A stretch of 64,000 bases of DNA, taken from the NCBI RefSeq assembly GCF_008831285.2, contig NC_045147.1, positions 24,018,981-24,082,980 of the forward strand. Direction: 5' to 3'. The position numbers were made by a program, and so were the translations under genes. Positions 35,298-47,228 of the stretch are shown piece after piece. Position 1 is the first letter of the stretch; each line of letters opens with the position of its first letter. This stretch comes from Nymphaea colorata (taxonomy: Eukaryota; Streptophyta; Magnoliopsida; Nymphaeales; Nymphaeaceae). Under the pieces are notes generated by a model. It was not told where the DNA came from, ran no database searches, and saw nothing but the letters and a program-made list of their open reading frames with translations.

Positions 35298-37884
35298 GTG
35301 TGTCCAAAAAAGAAAAGGTCATAGTATATTATACATGTCCTTTAAAATAACACATTTACTAAATACTTTTTGCCTTGGAAACATTGAAATTTTAATGGAA
35401 AAGCAGGTGGCAGACAGGGTCGCCAGTATAAAGTTTCTTAAATCCAGGATTTTCTCTGGGATCAAAAGCAGGGTCTAAAATCGTCAGATAAAGAAAAAGA
35501 TCGACGGATGCCATACGTCTCCATCCGATTCGAATGGGCAAATTCACACCGAAATAATTCAACAACGTTGGATCTAAACCCCCCACCTACCTTATAACAT
35601 CGAGTGGGGGCATTTTTATAAACCATACACAGGATGCATTCCCAATAATCCACCATCAAATTCTTTTCTCTATCATTTTTTCCCGACATTCCCATGAGTT
35701 CCAGCCTGCCTTAGAAGGAAATTCTGCTTTCCATTTTGTGGGTCCGACGAATATGTACAGGGTTCATGGATCAGGGTTTAGCCGTAGCAATTCAAATACC
35801 TACCTGATATATATATATACCATTTTCAAAGGCCATCGTCGGGTTGGCAATGGCATCAAGGGACAAGAGGGAATGGCATCCTAGGCGGGCACGGACGCTG
35901 ACTGCAAGAAGGGCACGGTTTGGGATGACATAAACCAGACATGGATTATGTCATTGCATCAAGGTGAAAATTGAAACCAAGGGCCCTAAACTTTGCACTG
36001 ACAAGTGGGGCAACGGAAACCACGAAATTCTTCAGCAAATAAGTAACCTTAACCTCTCAATCAGCATCATGAAGTTAACCAAGAGCGGGACAAGGGAAGT
36101 CTAAGAATACATGCTGGACATGCAGTGACAATGAAAGAAAGTGAAGGATATTCGTTGAATAAATGTGGGTTCGACCTCCTCCGCATCGTCTTCCTGATTA
36201 AATCGTCCTTCTGTTGGAGGTGATGATCTTCATTAATCTTTACATATCAAGAGCTCAGAGACCTTTCCGTCCTTGGCACACGGTTCGCATTCGGTCTCTT
36301 TCTGCTTTAGAGCGTCACTTTAATGCCTATATATACACGTTGCCGAAATGGGCAGCCAATATGCTCGACTCTTTCGGACGTTTCTACTTCATGTGGTGCG
36401 CCCTCATTCGTGGCTCCCAATGAAGAGTTCGATGTTTATATATCTCATTTGAATTGGATATCCCGCCCAACTGTTTCGATTTTAAACAATATCTAATGCT
36501 CTTACATTTTGAAAATCAATTAAACTTGGTACAAAGTTCGGTTTTGGATTCATATAAAAATGTAAAAGTCGGATTTGGATTGTGAAATCAGATTTCAGAT
36601 TCAGATATGATTTTCTTTTTTCCTATTCGAATGAATCCGAACATGAGAACATCCTAAAAAATAGATACGATTAAGAGAATATCTCATTCAAATTCAACCT
36701 GTTGACTTCCCGATTCATGAACACTTCCAAGTGTTTTTGTTCTCGAGCAAGCATTTCTATGATGGAGAATGATTTGGGACCATGATTACTTAATATATGG
36801 ACCAGGTGGTGCAGCTTTTCTGCGTAACTTTTGCGATAGAATAGAAATTCTTGTTGGTTTTTGTCTCGGACAGTTTGATTTCAGCGTTGTTTCAACTAAA
36901 ATATACCATGATCTGTAAGTATCTCCCCCACTTTTTTTTATCAATTAAGGGAAGCGGACCTGACTCCCAAAATGTACCACGATGAATCCATCACGCGCAA
37001 TTGGACTTAATTGAAGTAATTATATGCAAGCATGAATTCCATAATTTAATGGATTCTTCAACTGCTTTTCTGGGAGGGTGAGTCTGTGGTGGGAACGAAA
37101 AGTACCAGAAGTTAGCTGACATAATTTGGTGATCACCTTATGTCTTCTGTTCGGTTTGATACTTTATTCTTTTCAACTTTATGTTTGATGAATATCACGT
37201 AACCCGATTTTGATTGATTTGGTGTCGGTAGCTATACTTAATCTTGACGACAACTATTATGGAAGAATTCTGAATGCTTGTAAACAAGTGAATTTCTGTT
37301 TAGTGATGTAACAAAAACCACGCTCTTTTCTCTTTCTTTTTCCCTTTTGTCCATCTTGTCTATCAAGCGTCGGCTCTTCTTTCTGTGGAGTATAGAACAT
37401 GTGTGGAAATGATAATAATTTTTTCGATTATCATGAATTAGTAGTATTAGACAGCTCATGGGCTAAGTATGTAGTTGAAGTTCACAAGAAATAAAATACT
37501 TTAATGAGATGAAGCAGCCGACGGCCAACGCTAGTAGAAAGCAGGTGGTAGAAAGCGATTTAGGCACAAAAAGATTGTTGACATGACGAACAAAGATCAA
37601 GATCTGAAGCCACAGTTTGGCACGGATGAGATGTTTTGTAGCATTTTCCTCCAAGGATGATACCTGCGGTGATTGGGACTCTTGATGAAAGTTTTCTTTT
37701 CAAAGTGCAGATCCATTAAATGGATTCATCCAGAAAGAAGGGATAAAACAGCCAACTTAAATTAGCTTCTGATTTTGATTTACTACTGGGTTGCGATATT
37801 GGTGTGAAGATGGATTGTGGACATTGAACTGTTTTACTTTCGAGTGAACTTGCTTTTAGGTTTCCTACTTAAACAGGTGCAACG
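35298..37884. other. Intergenic, nothing recognised
   Basis: AT-rich. The 69-codon frame at 36214-36423 is unrecognised. Confidence 0.55.
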
Positions 37885-38271
37885 ACCAATGCAAATAACC
37901 AATGAAATTGACAGTTAATGAAAGGGTACATGCCATTCAATACAATGTGCATTTAGTGAGGGTCAACTCATAGGGGTTTCATTATATATTTAAGTATATT
38001 GTGTACGTCATTCATAGGTTGATCATATAGAACCTTTTCAAGTGTAATGAGTGATATTTGCACTATGAAGGATGGTAATGTAAACAAAATCAATCTTGTG
38101 ATGTCCTTGGTGTTGCTCAACACCCCATACAAAAATATTATTATGAACACGAAGAATAAGGTAGGCTCTGTAACTCATAGTCTATAAAAAAATGGTGTTG
38201 AATACCAATGTAAATAGCCCATGATAGAGACAATTCATGAAAGGGTATATACACGTCAATACAATGTGAAT
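37885..38271. repeat. Pair of diverged 68-bp direct repeats
   Basis: Copy 1 is 37885-37952 and copy 2 is 38204-38271, offset 319 bp. A gapless alignment by eye gives about 14 mismatches in 68. The shared cores are accaatg, atgaaagggta and tcaatacaatgtg. Confidence 0.75.
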
Positions 38272-39330
38272 CTTCCTATTGCTTCCTAAATTAAATAGCA
38301 TTTGTTAGCTGGAACACAAAGTTCCAAGGAACATCAGGTGCTTATCGAGGAGAACAAGCAGAAATAATATTTATTATTTGTTTGCTGGAGTTAAGGGAAA
38401 TGTGTGCTTAGCTTTTCAAATGACGTTTGTTTGAACTATAGACAGAACACTTTAGAATACTTACCTACAATTTGAGTGTTGAAACCGAACATAGTGAACT
38501 CATGTTTTCGATCTCCCTATTTTTCTCAACTTATGGCATCCAAAACTGAAGATTCAAAATCTCAAATCATAATATGGTTTTTGAGAAGATGCTGTACTCT
38601 TCTTTATTATAGATTGTGATGGGGTCATATAGTATATGATAGCGTTTGGTGACGCTGTCACCTGAACCTTACTATAGCATAGGTAATCTTTTGATGCTTC
38701 ATAGAAAATTTGCTTGGTAACATGATAGGTGACGTACATAATTTTTCTGAACATGAATTTCACTTCGGAAGAAAGTATCCAAACAAACAAAAGGTCAAAA
38801 CCCAGATTTTTTTTTTTATGGGTTTTCAAGCGTTTCCAGTCTTACACTTTTTTTTTTCACTTAAAGGATTATAAGACATTTGAAATACCTTTTCCGGCAA
38901 AGTCCTCCATCAAAATCTGATAAGAGCGTATCAAAGCCTAGATTAACGATCGCAGGGAGCAAATCAGACCACTGAAAATACGCAATTTCAGGAAACAAAT
39001 TTTGCTATCCAGATGAGTTTATTTACTTCTCAAGCAGCTAGATCAATATATTGGACCCCTTGACCTTGGGGCTGGGGAAGGGTTTCTGCTCTTGTTCAAG
39101 CAAGCGGCTTCCCGCACACGCCAACAAATAAAGTGCCAAATAACAAATACCTGTGACCAAGGTTGGCAAATTTAATGCACCTACGGTATAAAAACTCGAC
39201 TATATAAAATGTAGTCTCATTGCCAATCCCAGGAAACACGCAGCAAATCAAGGCGATGGAATCCGAGACCGCTGACAGGAACACATGATATCGAAGTTGA
39301 CGTGTGTGAGAGTTTAGCAGTTAAGTTTAG

Positions 39331-39700
39331 CGCTGCTCAACGATTAAACAACGAGTCGAGTTTAAGTTAAATGAACCCAACTTAAATGAGTCAAGTGGGT
39401 TTGGTTTGGTTAAATTTGAAATATACATATAATATGTCTCATAAAATTAAAAAAAAAAAAATAGATTGGTGAAATGGATATGCATGTGAATGGTAATTTT
39501 TTAATGAAATGCTTGGCTTGGCTCAAGCCAATCATTAGCTCGAGCTTAATCAAAGCCGAATCAAGCTGAGTTGGAGTTTTAAGAACTCGAGCTAATGAAA
39601 TGGAACTCAGCTCGAGCCAAGTTCATGTTTCTTTCAAGACATTGGAACAGAGTTCGAAAGCTGGCTCAACTCAGTTCGAACTCGCTCATGAACATCCCTA
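39331..39700. repeat. ctcgag-type dispersed repeat, long copy
   Basis: Variants of gagtcgagttt, ggcttggctcaagcca, ctcgagcttaatca, actcgagctaatg and agctcgagccaagtt fill about 370 bp around an AT-rich core. The composition is like the shorter copy at 9181-9250. Confidence 0.5.
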
Positions 39701-42700
39701 TCACGTTATCAGAGGATCCATAACAAGCGTCGTTTACTTGCTCCACATCTATCTGGGAGTGCTTCTGCCTAAAGCATTGCCCTCCTCACATTCAAGCAAA
39801 TAAGAGTCCGACTCCGACATAAGGAGAAAAGACTGAACATCTCCTGACTAACTAACGGAAGCTGCAGATTATAACATCACTGAGTCTGGCTTTAACAAAT
39901 ATTGTAGCTGGAACTCCACAGCATCTGGTTTAACGAGGAAAAGGGCTTGCTCAAAAATATTATGAAAGAAAAACAGCAAGCTTCTATTTCGAAATGACTA
40001 AAAATATAAATTGAACATGCCATTAAAGAAAAAAAAGTTGGTTTGTCCCATGTCGAATCCGCGCAAGTAATAACGATGACATCGCTACACAAAGCGATGT
40101 AAACTTGAACTCACTCATGAATACCGGCTACTTCAGAAATTTTGATTAAACAATCCTTTAAGGGGACTAATACATAAATTATTAAAACATTTCAAAACAA
40201 TAGTATAAAAATAAACATATTTTGTGAGGTAGGCATAAGGCTCCGCCACTTTTCATCATGAACTCATAGTATAGTATGGAGAACACCAACAGACTCCTCT
40301 GAGATTATGTCGTAGAAATTCGAAAGATAAACCAATTTTCTACCATTATCCGTCGGCTTCTTTACTGTTAAGGCCATACATTTGAAAAATCTAGTATGAT
40401 AAAGGGTACATCAAATTTGAATCGAATCTATTTTCATCCCTAAACATTTACTAGTAGGGAGAGAAAGAGAAGGAGAGAATAGGACAAGTCTAATCCAAAC
40501 AAGGAGTAGGTCAGATTCAAACTGTTGGATTCATCAACAAACTGGGCACGATGAACACAATTTTATGCCATAGTGGGGTCCTGACTTGCAATAGAACGTA
40601 AAAAGAATGCAAAAAATAATCCTGTTGAAAGTCTAGATTCCTCCCTTCTTCAGCAGACTAGTAAGAGCCTTAGTCATCAATACATGAGCCAATCTGTGTT
40701 AGATAAAGAATTCCGGGATTTAGAAGACCGGGCCTACCGTTTGCACCTGAGCCATGACCCAGCCAGCATCCAACCCTATTTAATTTCCTGGCAAAGTGGA
40801 TCCGTTGCGCCTATTCGTATCACGTCGGTCTGTTGTCCAAATTAAGTCTAAAGATATTTATTATTTGTTTATTTTTGAAATTAGTTTAAATTACTTTTTG
40901 TTTTCCAAAATAAGATGAAAAATAAGAAAGAAGCCAACATGGGCCGGCTGATATAGCCCGTTATGCTATATGATCGGCTTAGCACAATAACACGCGTGCT
41001 CAGGGCAGAACACTACGTATATTTTCGTTTTTATAAAAGAAATACATTCCTTTCCTTTTTTGACCTTTTCCCCCATATAATAATAGTGACCACAATTTGC
41101 TGCCTGCCTCATCGCGTTTCCCGAGTTGCTTCCGAGGCGAAGACGCCGATTTGTTTTGGGTCCGATCAGAATCGGACCATTAATTCCGCATTTGGATGAT
41201 TCGAATAAGATAGATATTATGCACTGGGCCAAACTTAGATTGTTGAATCAGAATCTGTTGGATTTCAGGTCGATATTTTAAGTCACATCGATTCAGATTC
41301 AAGTCAATATTTCGTTGAAGAGCAGCCTCTGTTTTTAAATGAAAAAGACATGCTTTAAGGGGCTATTAATTTTGGCAACAATAACATTTCCACGAATCTG
41401 CCACAAAAAAAGAAAGGTAAATTCATGACACAATGTAACAAGTGTTTTATGAATCTGTTGTGGAGGACAATAAAAAGATAAAAAGCCTTTTAACTATATG
41501 TCCAAGAATTGGAGCGATAGTGGAGATTTTAAATCTAAGCTTCGTAAACTGTTGGACATTTTTGAACTTGAATAAAACTCCATTTCTTTTGATTTAACAA
41601 TAGCTCTTCTGCATTGCACCTGTGTTTGCGTGTGTCTATGTTGTATGTGTGTACACAGGAACTAGTGTTTGCAAATTTGTCAATGGCCCTTGACTTGCAG
41701 ACCCCTTTTGATTTGTCGTGTACTTATATTTATATTATATAGATAGGACTCTCATTAGCAGTCTGACTGTGGGGATGCAAAGAACTTTGTTCGCTGTATT
41801 AATCATCAGTTTGCGCCGGAGCCTTGAAGGGGATCGGAAAAAGGACTCATAATAATCCACAAAATATCAGCAAAGCACAAAAAGAATTTGGACACGATTG
41901 AAATCTATTTTATACTTCAATAGGATTAAATTACAGACAGAATGCGACGGTCGACTGGTGTTATGCGGACCGTTGCGTTGAAGATTAAGGCTTAAGAAGT
42001 CGGAACTGAAACATTTGAAATTTGCTCAGTCAACCCACGCTCTTACGGAATGTCAAAGAAAAGAAAGGAAAAGGTTCCACAGCTGGTCTGCGGTGGATTA
42101 ATAGCAGTCTGTGTGCTCCACCGTCAACACTGCCAAAACTTTCGTCAACACGAACGGATCGGCTTTGAAAAATACACCAAATAGCTTTGATTTTTCAAAA
42201 GCAAAGTAGGGGGCGCCCCTCTTAACTAATCAATCGTCAAAAAAGGTTTTAAGAATGTGATCTGAATGCTTCGTGTATAACAAAACGAAGAAAGAGGAAA
42301 GCTTTCGGTTGCATAAATGCAGTCGACAAGACATTTACTTAAAGCATGCATCACTTTTGGGAAAGAATGTCGTAAAAATAATCTGATATTACATGCAACT
42401 TTTCATCTAAGGAATTGTAAAGCCCAAGCTCAAACATAAAAGCAGTATCAGACTATGGGGCGGCGCATGAACTACGTGACGTTGCTTTTGACAACACACT
42501 CGGTGGCGTGCGCTTACCGTTGCCTCTCCGGTCACCAAAAGCAACTCTGGCACTTGATTTGAGAAAACCACCCCATCGTCTCTCTCTGGCGCACCAACCA
42601 TGTCTTGTGGTTTTAAGGTCAAAAACAACTCAATTTCATTTTTTATGGAGGTACCGCAGCTTCTTCTTTTGCAATCATCATGCTTCATTTAGACTGATGC

Positions 42701-43894
42701 CACTCAACCTTTTCCCTCCCCAATTGCATCGTGGACTCCGTTCGACAGGTCACTCGCAGGACGCTTTCTCTCAATCTGGACAATCCAATTAAATGATCCG
42801 CGTTAATGGTTTGTGGTTGCTAATCAGTCGCTAGCTCGAGTAACATGAGTATTAGGTCAATGGAGGACAGCAATTGAAGGGAGAGAATCTCAACTCAAGT
42901 CTCCGATACTCTTCTTCTCAAAGTAAGTAAATGATGCCACCAATCTCATTTTTGTTCTCACCTACCTACCGTTGTAAATGCTGGAGAGCAAACTTGTCGT
43001 GAAAAATGAAGATTGATCGTCAACTAAAATTCAATCAATCCAAAATTACGAAAAGCGAAGGAAGAAAAGATTTGTTTGTCTAATCTCTTCGTCCGTGAAC
43101 ACACCCTACAACTTTCTACTTAGAAAGAGCAAAATTTTCTCCTTTAAACTGTGACACCATACAGATAAAACAGACAGACAGACAGACGCGTCCAACAAAC
43201 TGTTGGTTCCAATTGACCAAACGGAATTAAGAAGATTTTTCTTCGTCTTATCAATTTCAAAGGGCACCAACCCTCCCACGTTAAGATCCCAACTATTCCG
43301 GTCAAGCCATGGCAGTTGAGACTTTACTGCAATAACTTTTCGTGGAGTAGTAGGTCCATTACTGCTCCAATATCAAGCTCGAAACATGGTTTTGTCATCA
43401 AAATTGGCCCCGAAATACTCGTTTGGCTGGGCAATTCCTGAAAAAGTAAAATCGGTTGGAAAGAAAAGGACCCGACGGGAGGACAGGCGTCGTTGGAACT
43501 ATTATTTTACAGCATCATGCTGACCTCGACGAAAACACTAAACAAATCGCATCGAACATTACCAAGAACATTAAAGTATCTTCACGTAGAGGAAGATTGT
43601 TTTGTTAAATAGCGTTAAGTATATTATATATTACTACACGAGACGCATAGTAGAAGGTCTTGAGAAAAATAATTTACGTGAGAAAGGCAGGCCAAAAGCG
43701 TCGACCTCCGGAATTGAAAGAAGGGATAGGGATGGTGGGGACGGAGGTGGGGCGGCCCACATCATTTAAAGGAGGCGCCGCTCGGCAGCCAACATGAGGA
43801 AGCCACGGCGTGACGTTTTTTGAGGTCCCCTCTCCCCAAGGCGCGAAGGGCACCCACATTGGTCGGTCGCAACGCGGGAAGGGAAGATCCGAGC
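39701..43894. other. Intergenic, no supported gene
   Basis: AT-rich. A repeat tail with ggctccgccac lies near 40239-40249, and an (ACAG)n run near 43168-43188. Frames at 42508-42792 (+) and 42407-42688 (-) overlap each other and are unrecognised. GC content rises from about 43680 towards the next gene. Confidence 0.5.
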
Positions 43895-43903
43895 AATAAA
43901 TAC
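43895..43903 (+). promoter_or_regulatory. TATA-like element of the 44093 gene
   Basis: AATAAATAC lies about 190 nt upstream of the start codon. A (GA)n run follows at about 43919-43934, then a CT-rich leader. Confidence 0.4.
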
Positions 43904-44092
43904 GGGAAGCCATCCCGGTGAGAGAGAGAGAGAGCGTGGAGGTTAGGCCGACCGAGCCACTCGCGCCAGTTACTGGGCCCCTCCACCCACCCTCCTCTTC
44001 CCTCATAAATTCCCTCCCTTCTCCTTCTTCTTCTTCCTCAATCCTGCCCCCTCTCGTTTATGCGAAGAAGCAGCAGCAGAAGGGAGGAAGCC

Positions 44093-44530
44093 ATGGAAGG
44101 AGTATCGGTGGGGGCGTACAAGGGCCTAAGGCGGTACTGGAGGAGGAAGAGGTACGAGCGGCTCGATGGAGGGGGTTCGAGGCGGAGGGGCCGCGTCGAG
44201 GCGGCGAGGATGGGCGGGAGGAAGCGAGGGTGGAGGATCAAGATGACGCCGAAGATCCGCCTCTTCCGCTTCACCCTCAGCCTCCCCTCTCCCAAGGCTA
44301 TGCTACTTCGGCTCCGCGACGGCTACATCAGGATGATGCTCAGCATCTCCAACTCCCGCGTCTTCGCAGCCGGGGGCGCGGGAGCCCTGGGCACGGGCTT
44401 CGGCGGCCAGCCCGTCGGCAACTGCCGCCCGTTCGGGGCGGCGCCGATCAAGGAGTACGACGAGAAGGTGCTCGTCGAGATCTACAAGTCGCTGGTGGCG
44501 AGGGGCCAGCTGCCCGCCGCCCAATTGTGA
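44093..44530 (+). CDS. Basic GC-rich plant protein of unknown function, 145 aa
   Basis: Single exon from ATG 44093 to TGA 44528-44530. An in-frame ATG at 44060 would add 11 residues (MRRSSSRREEA), but the Met at 44093 begins the conserved-looking MEGVSVGAYKGLRRYWRRKR segment. Residues 10-55 are strongly basic, with YWRRKRYERLDG and RKRGWRIKMTPKIRL. Residues 66-90 hold SPKAMLLRLRDGYIRMMLSI, possibly amphipathic. A Gly/Ala-rich stretch (92-116) follows, then EYDEKVLVEIYKSLVARGQL. There is no signal peptide. I recognise the KGLRRYWRRKxYERLDG style from small uncharacterised plant proteins, but can name no domain or function. GC content is much higher than in the flanks, with third positions mostly G or C. 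A long overlapping frame (43918-44547) and the minus-strand frames are shadows of this composition. Confidence 0.75.
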   Translation: MEGVSVGAYKGLRRYWRRKRYERLDGGGSRRRGRVEAARMGGRKRGWRIKMTPKIRLFRFTLSLPSPKAMLLRLRDGYIRMMLSISNSRVFAAGGAGALGTGFGGQPVGNCRPFGAAPIKEYDEKVLVEIYKSLVARGQLPAAQL

Positions 44531-46077
44531 TAGGCTCCATTCCTTGAGGCCATTTTCTCTTCTTTCCAATTAATATAATGTGTCTTATTTTCCCCGATCT
44601 GTCATCAAACCCCCTTTTCTTCCTATTTGATCGTTACAATTCTGTAAATATTCGCGGCACCCACTCTTTCCTCCTCCACCACCAAGTCCTCTTCTTCTTC
44701 TTTTTCCTCCCCTCTGTTGCTAATAAAATTACAGCTTCACTTCGAGGGAGTGTGAATTTACGCAAGCTTTTACTTGTTTCTCCGCGAACGTCGGGAAGAG
44801 CATGACCGTCTTTTCCTAACCTGACCGTCAACGGCAGCTGCCGGGGTTAATGCTTGCCTTCGATCGAAAAATCACAGAGTTCTCGTTTTCCGATTCCTTT
44901 TCCGTCTTAATCGCAAATCGGACTGACTCCTCAAGAGTGGTCGAGCCCACGGTTTAGCAGAAGCGGAGCAGGGGCTCGGTCCAGGCCGGCGTCTGGGAAC
45001 CGGTGTGTCACCCGCATCACATGGTGTTGTGGGCCATTCGATTCGGATAAAAGACGAGTATCGACTCGATGAAAGGCTTGATCATGTATTCATTCTCTAA
45101 TTAGCCGCGGTTCCAGGTCCATTAATATGTCGCTTTTATCAAATACCTATCAGTTCGGTTCCGTTTTAATGCACTGTTGGTCCCCGCGTATGATAAAAGG
45201 CCACTGTCTGTGTTCTTTTATGTCAAGCACTGGGACCCCCTCACGATGACTTGAAAGTAATAAAACTTACTTCCCATATAGAAACGTTAGTAAAACCCAA
45301 AATTTATATTGATCTGAAGTTCATATTTTATATCGATAGCGTTTCCCCGTGAGTGAGCAATGAGTAGCTACGGCTCTCTTCTCCTCCTTCTTTGCCCCCC
45401 AATCGGTTACGAGAATCGAACCAAAGAATCTTCCGGTTCTTTATTAAGCGGGCTAGGCTAGATCTCCCTTGGATTGAGAATTATTTCTTTGGCTTCTAAG
45501 TAAAGTGCCAAGATCTGGCTGTTACTACAAGCGACCCCTTCTTATTCAATACTTGAACTATCATGCTTAAACATTTAAGTTTATGGCATATATCATAGAA
45601 AAAAATGAGTTTGTTCCTCCATATTCTAAACCTAGGGCTGAAATCGGACGGGAACACGAGTCACCTGAGTTTTATAAATCTTTTCTGTAGATGCAAGTAC
45701 GCGGCCCGCATTTAATTTATAGTTCTGGCGGGCAGTAGACTTGAGAGTCGTGGATTGAAGATTCTAAATGCTCATTAATTTCAAGTGGGAGAAAACGAGA
45801 AAGGTTTGACTTGGAGAAGAGTTGGGCGTGGCATAATCACATCCTCAGCAAGCGACCGGGCCAATTCGTCCCGCAGAATGCCCCACTCGTCGCACACCAA
45901 CTTGCAGCAGAACCTGATTGAAAAATGCAAGACTTTCCCTTCGTGCAGCGAAGCGTGCTCCAACTGCACTAAAAAGTTTTGCTTCCCCCGTGCAATTCTG
46001 AGTGCGCGCATTTGGATGAAAAGCTCACCACCCGCACTACACTAGATTGTGTTTCATGACTCTGCGACCAATATAAA

Positions 46078-46147
46078 TAGTGATTTTTTCTTATATTATA
46101 TTATATTATATATATATATATATATAGGTAGTGATTTTTTCTTATAT
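46078..46147. repeat. AT microsatellite bracketed by 19-bp direct repeats
   Basis: tagtgattttttcttatat occurs at 46078-46096 and 46129-46147, with TATAT/TA repeats between. This suggests slippage or duplication. Confidence 0.85.
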
Positions 46148-46553
46148 ATTAGTAAATGATATTTGAACTGAGACATGATGATCTGTGCCGTGCATGGTTC
46201 CTAGAACAAATATAAATAAGCCTTCCCATTGATGATCGTGTAAAATAATGTAATGGTAACCCGTGAGCTGAACAAATTCAACAATCAATAGAAAACATTT
46301 TTATGAAGTTACGCGACATTGACATTTTTGTGAAGTTTGGCAACATTAATGTCCATGTTGTCATTTTTTTAATGACCTAAGTTTAAGTTAAAAGGTAGTC
46401 CAGCCAGTTGGGTTGGAGGACTTGTCATATCCATATCATATCTTAGTTCAAATCTTTAAAGATGTTATCTTGATGGTATTGAAAGATATTGAACTTGAGA
46501 TTTGTTGTGTTGTTATAAAGATTAGCTAGATTGGTTTTTTGTCTCTTCTTCTT

Positions 46554-46554
<1 letters not shown>

Positions 46555-46614
<60 letters not shown>
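46555..46614. repeat. Compound (TC)n(AT)n microsatellite
   Basis: TC run 46555-46578 followed by an AT run to 46614, about 100 bp left of the retrotransposon. Confidence 0.9.
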
Positions 46615-46617
<3 letters not shown>

Positions 46618-46707
46618 CCATCTAATCAACAAAATATTAACTAGTATTGTATTTAAAATTACAAACCGGCAAAAATTGAAATTAAAATTGAAATAAAAAA
46701 TAAGATG

Positions 46708-46712
46708 CCAAC
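46708..46712 (+). repeat. Target-site duplication, left copy (CCAAC)
   Basis: Matches CCAAC at 49571-49575 exactly. Five base pairs is the usual integrase stagger for LTR retrotransposons. Confidence 0.9.
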
Positions 46713-47132
46713 TGTTCCCCTGCGTCTAGAGTCTGTACAGTCCTTTGCTTTTGCTGTATTTGTTTTGCTTATGTTGAGTCTTGGTGTAAGCTAGTTTGTT
46801 CACCTATGTCGGAGTACCCTCCCAAAACGGCTCCCTAAGTGTGATATTGGGATTCCTTGTTTTGGATGGTCGGCATCGGGAATTCTGTAAGTGGCTTCGG
46901 CCATCCTTGTAAGTAAAGTGTAATAGCTTACTTGCTTTCCCTCGTGATGTACTCTTCTCTTTGAAGTGAAATATATTGCGAGTTTTCTTTCCACACTCTT
47001 TGTGCAAATTTGTGTCCTTTGTTTTCGAGAAAGCGTTCAAGTGATCTGCGCCCACTTGAACGAGGCGAAGGCTTGCGGCTTACTGGCGAGAGTTTGCCGC
47101 GCCGCACGGTCCGGAGTTGTCGGCCCGTGACA
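46713..47132 (+). repeat. 5' LTR, 420 bp
   Basis: Starts TGTTCCCCTG and ends CGGCCCGTGACA. It matches 49151-49570 base for base as far as I can read. It should hold the promoter and RNA start; a candidate TATA-like ATATATT lies around 46970. Confidence 0.95.
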
Positions 47133-47134
47133 AC

Positions 47135-47146
47135 TGGTATCAGAGC
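47135..47146 (+). promoter_or_regulatory. Primer-binding site for initiator-Met tRNA
   Basis: TGGTATCAGAGC begins two bases after the 5' LTR. It is complementary to the 3' end of plant initiator methionine tRNA, the usual primer for plant LTR elements. Confidence 0.95.
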
Positions 47147-47228
47147 CCAGATTCAGGTCAATCTGGGGAAGCGATTGGATAGTCGGTGTAGAGCGTCGCG
47201 CCGACTTGCTGCCGTTGAAGAAGGAGCC

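Larger units (their letters stand above)
44531..46707. other. 3' UTR of the 44093 gene and intergenic DNA
   Basis: The first 200 nt or so are T-rich 3' UTR-like sequence. At 45781-46045 both strands hold frames of 76-86 codons that I do not recognise. Two AT/CT microsatellites are listed separately. The right boundary is the retrotransposon target site. Confidence 0.5.

Noticed and set aside
43918-44547. 209-codon plus frame overlapping the 44093 gene
   Set aside because: Translation is Arg/Gly/Ala/Pro-rich noise from high GC in a second phase. The 44093 frame has ordered, conserved-looking segments.
47010-47228. Upstream extension of the retrotransposon ORF
   Set aside because: Overlaps the 5' LTR and the tRNA primer site, so it is not expected to be translated. 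The Met at 47229 follows them in good context.
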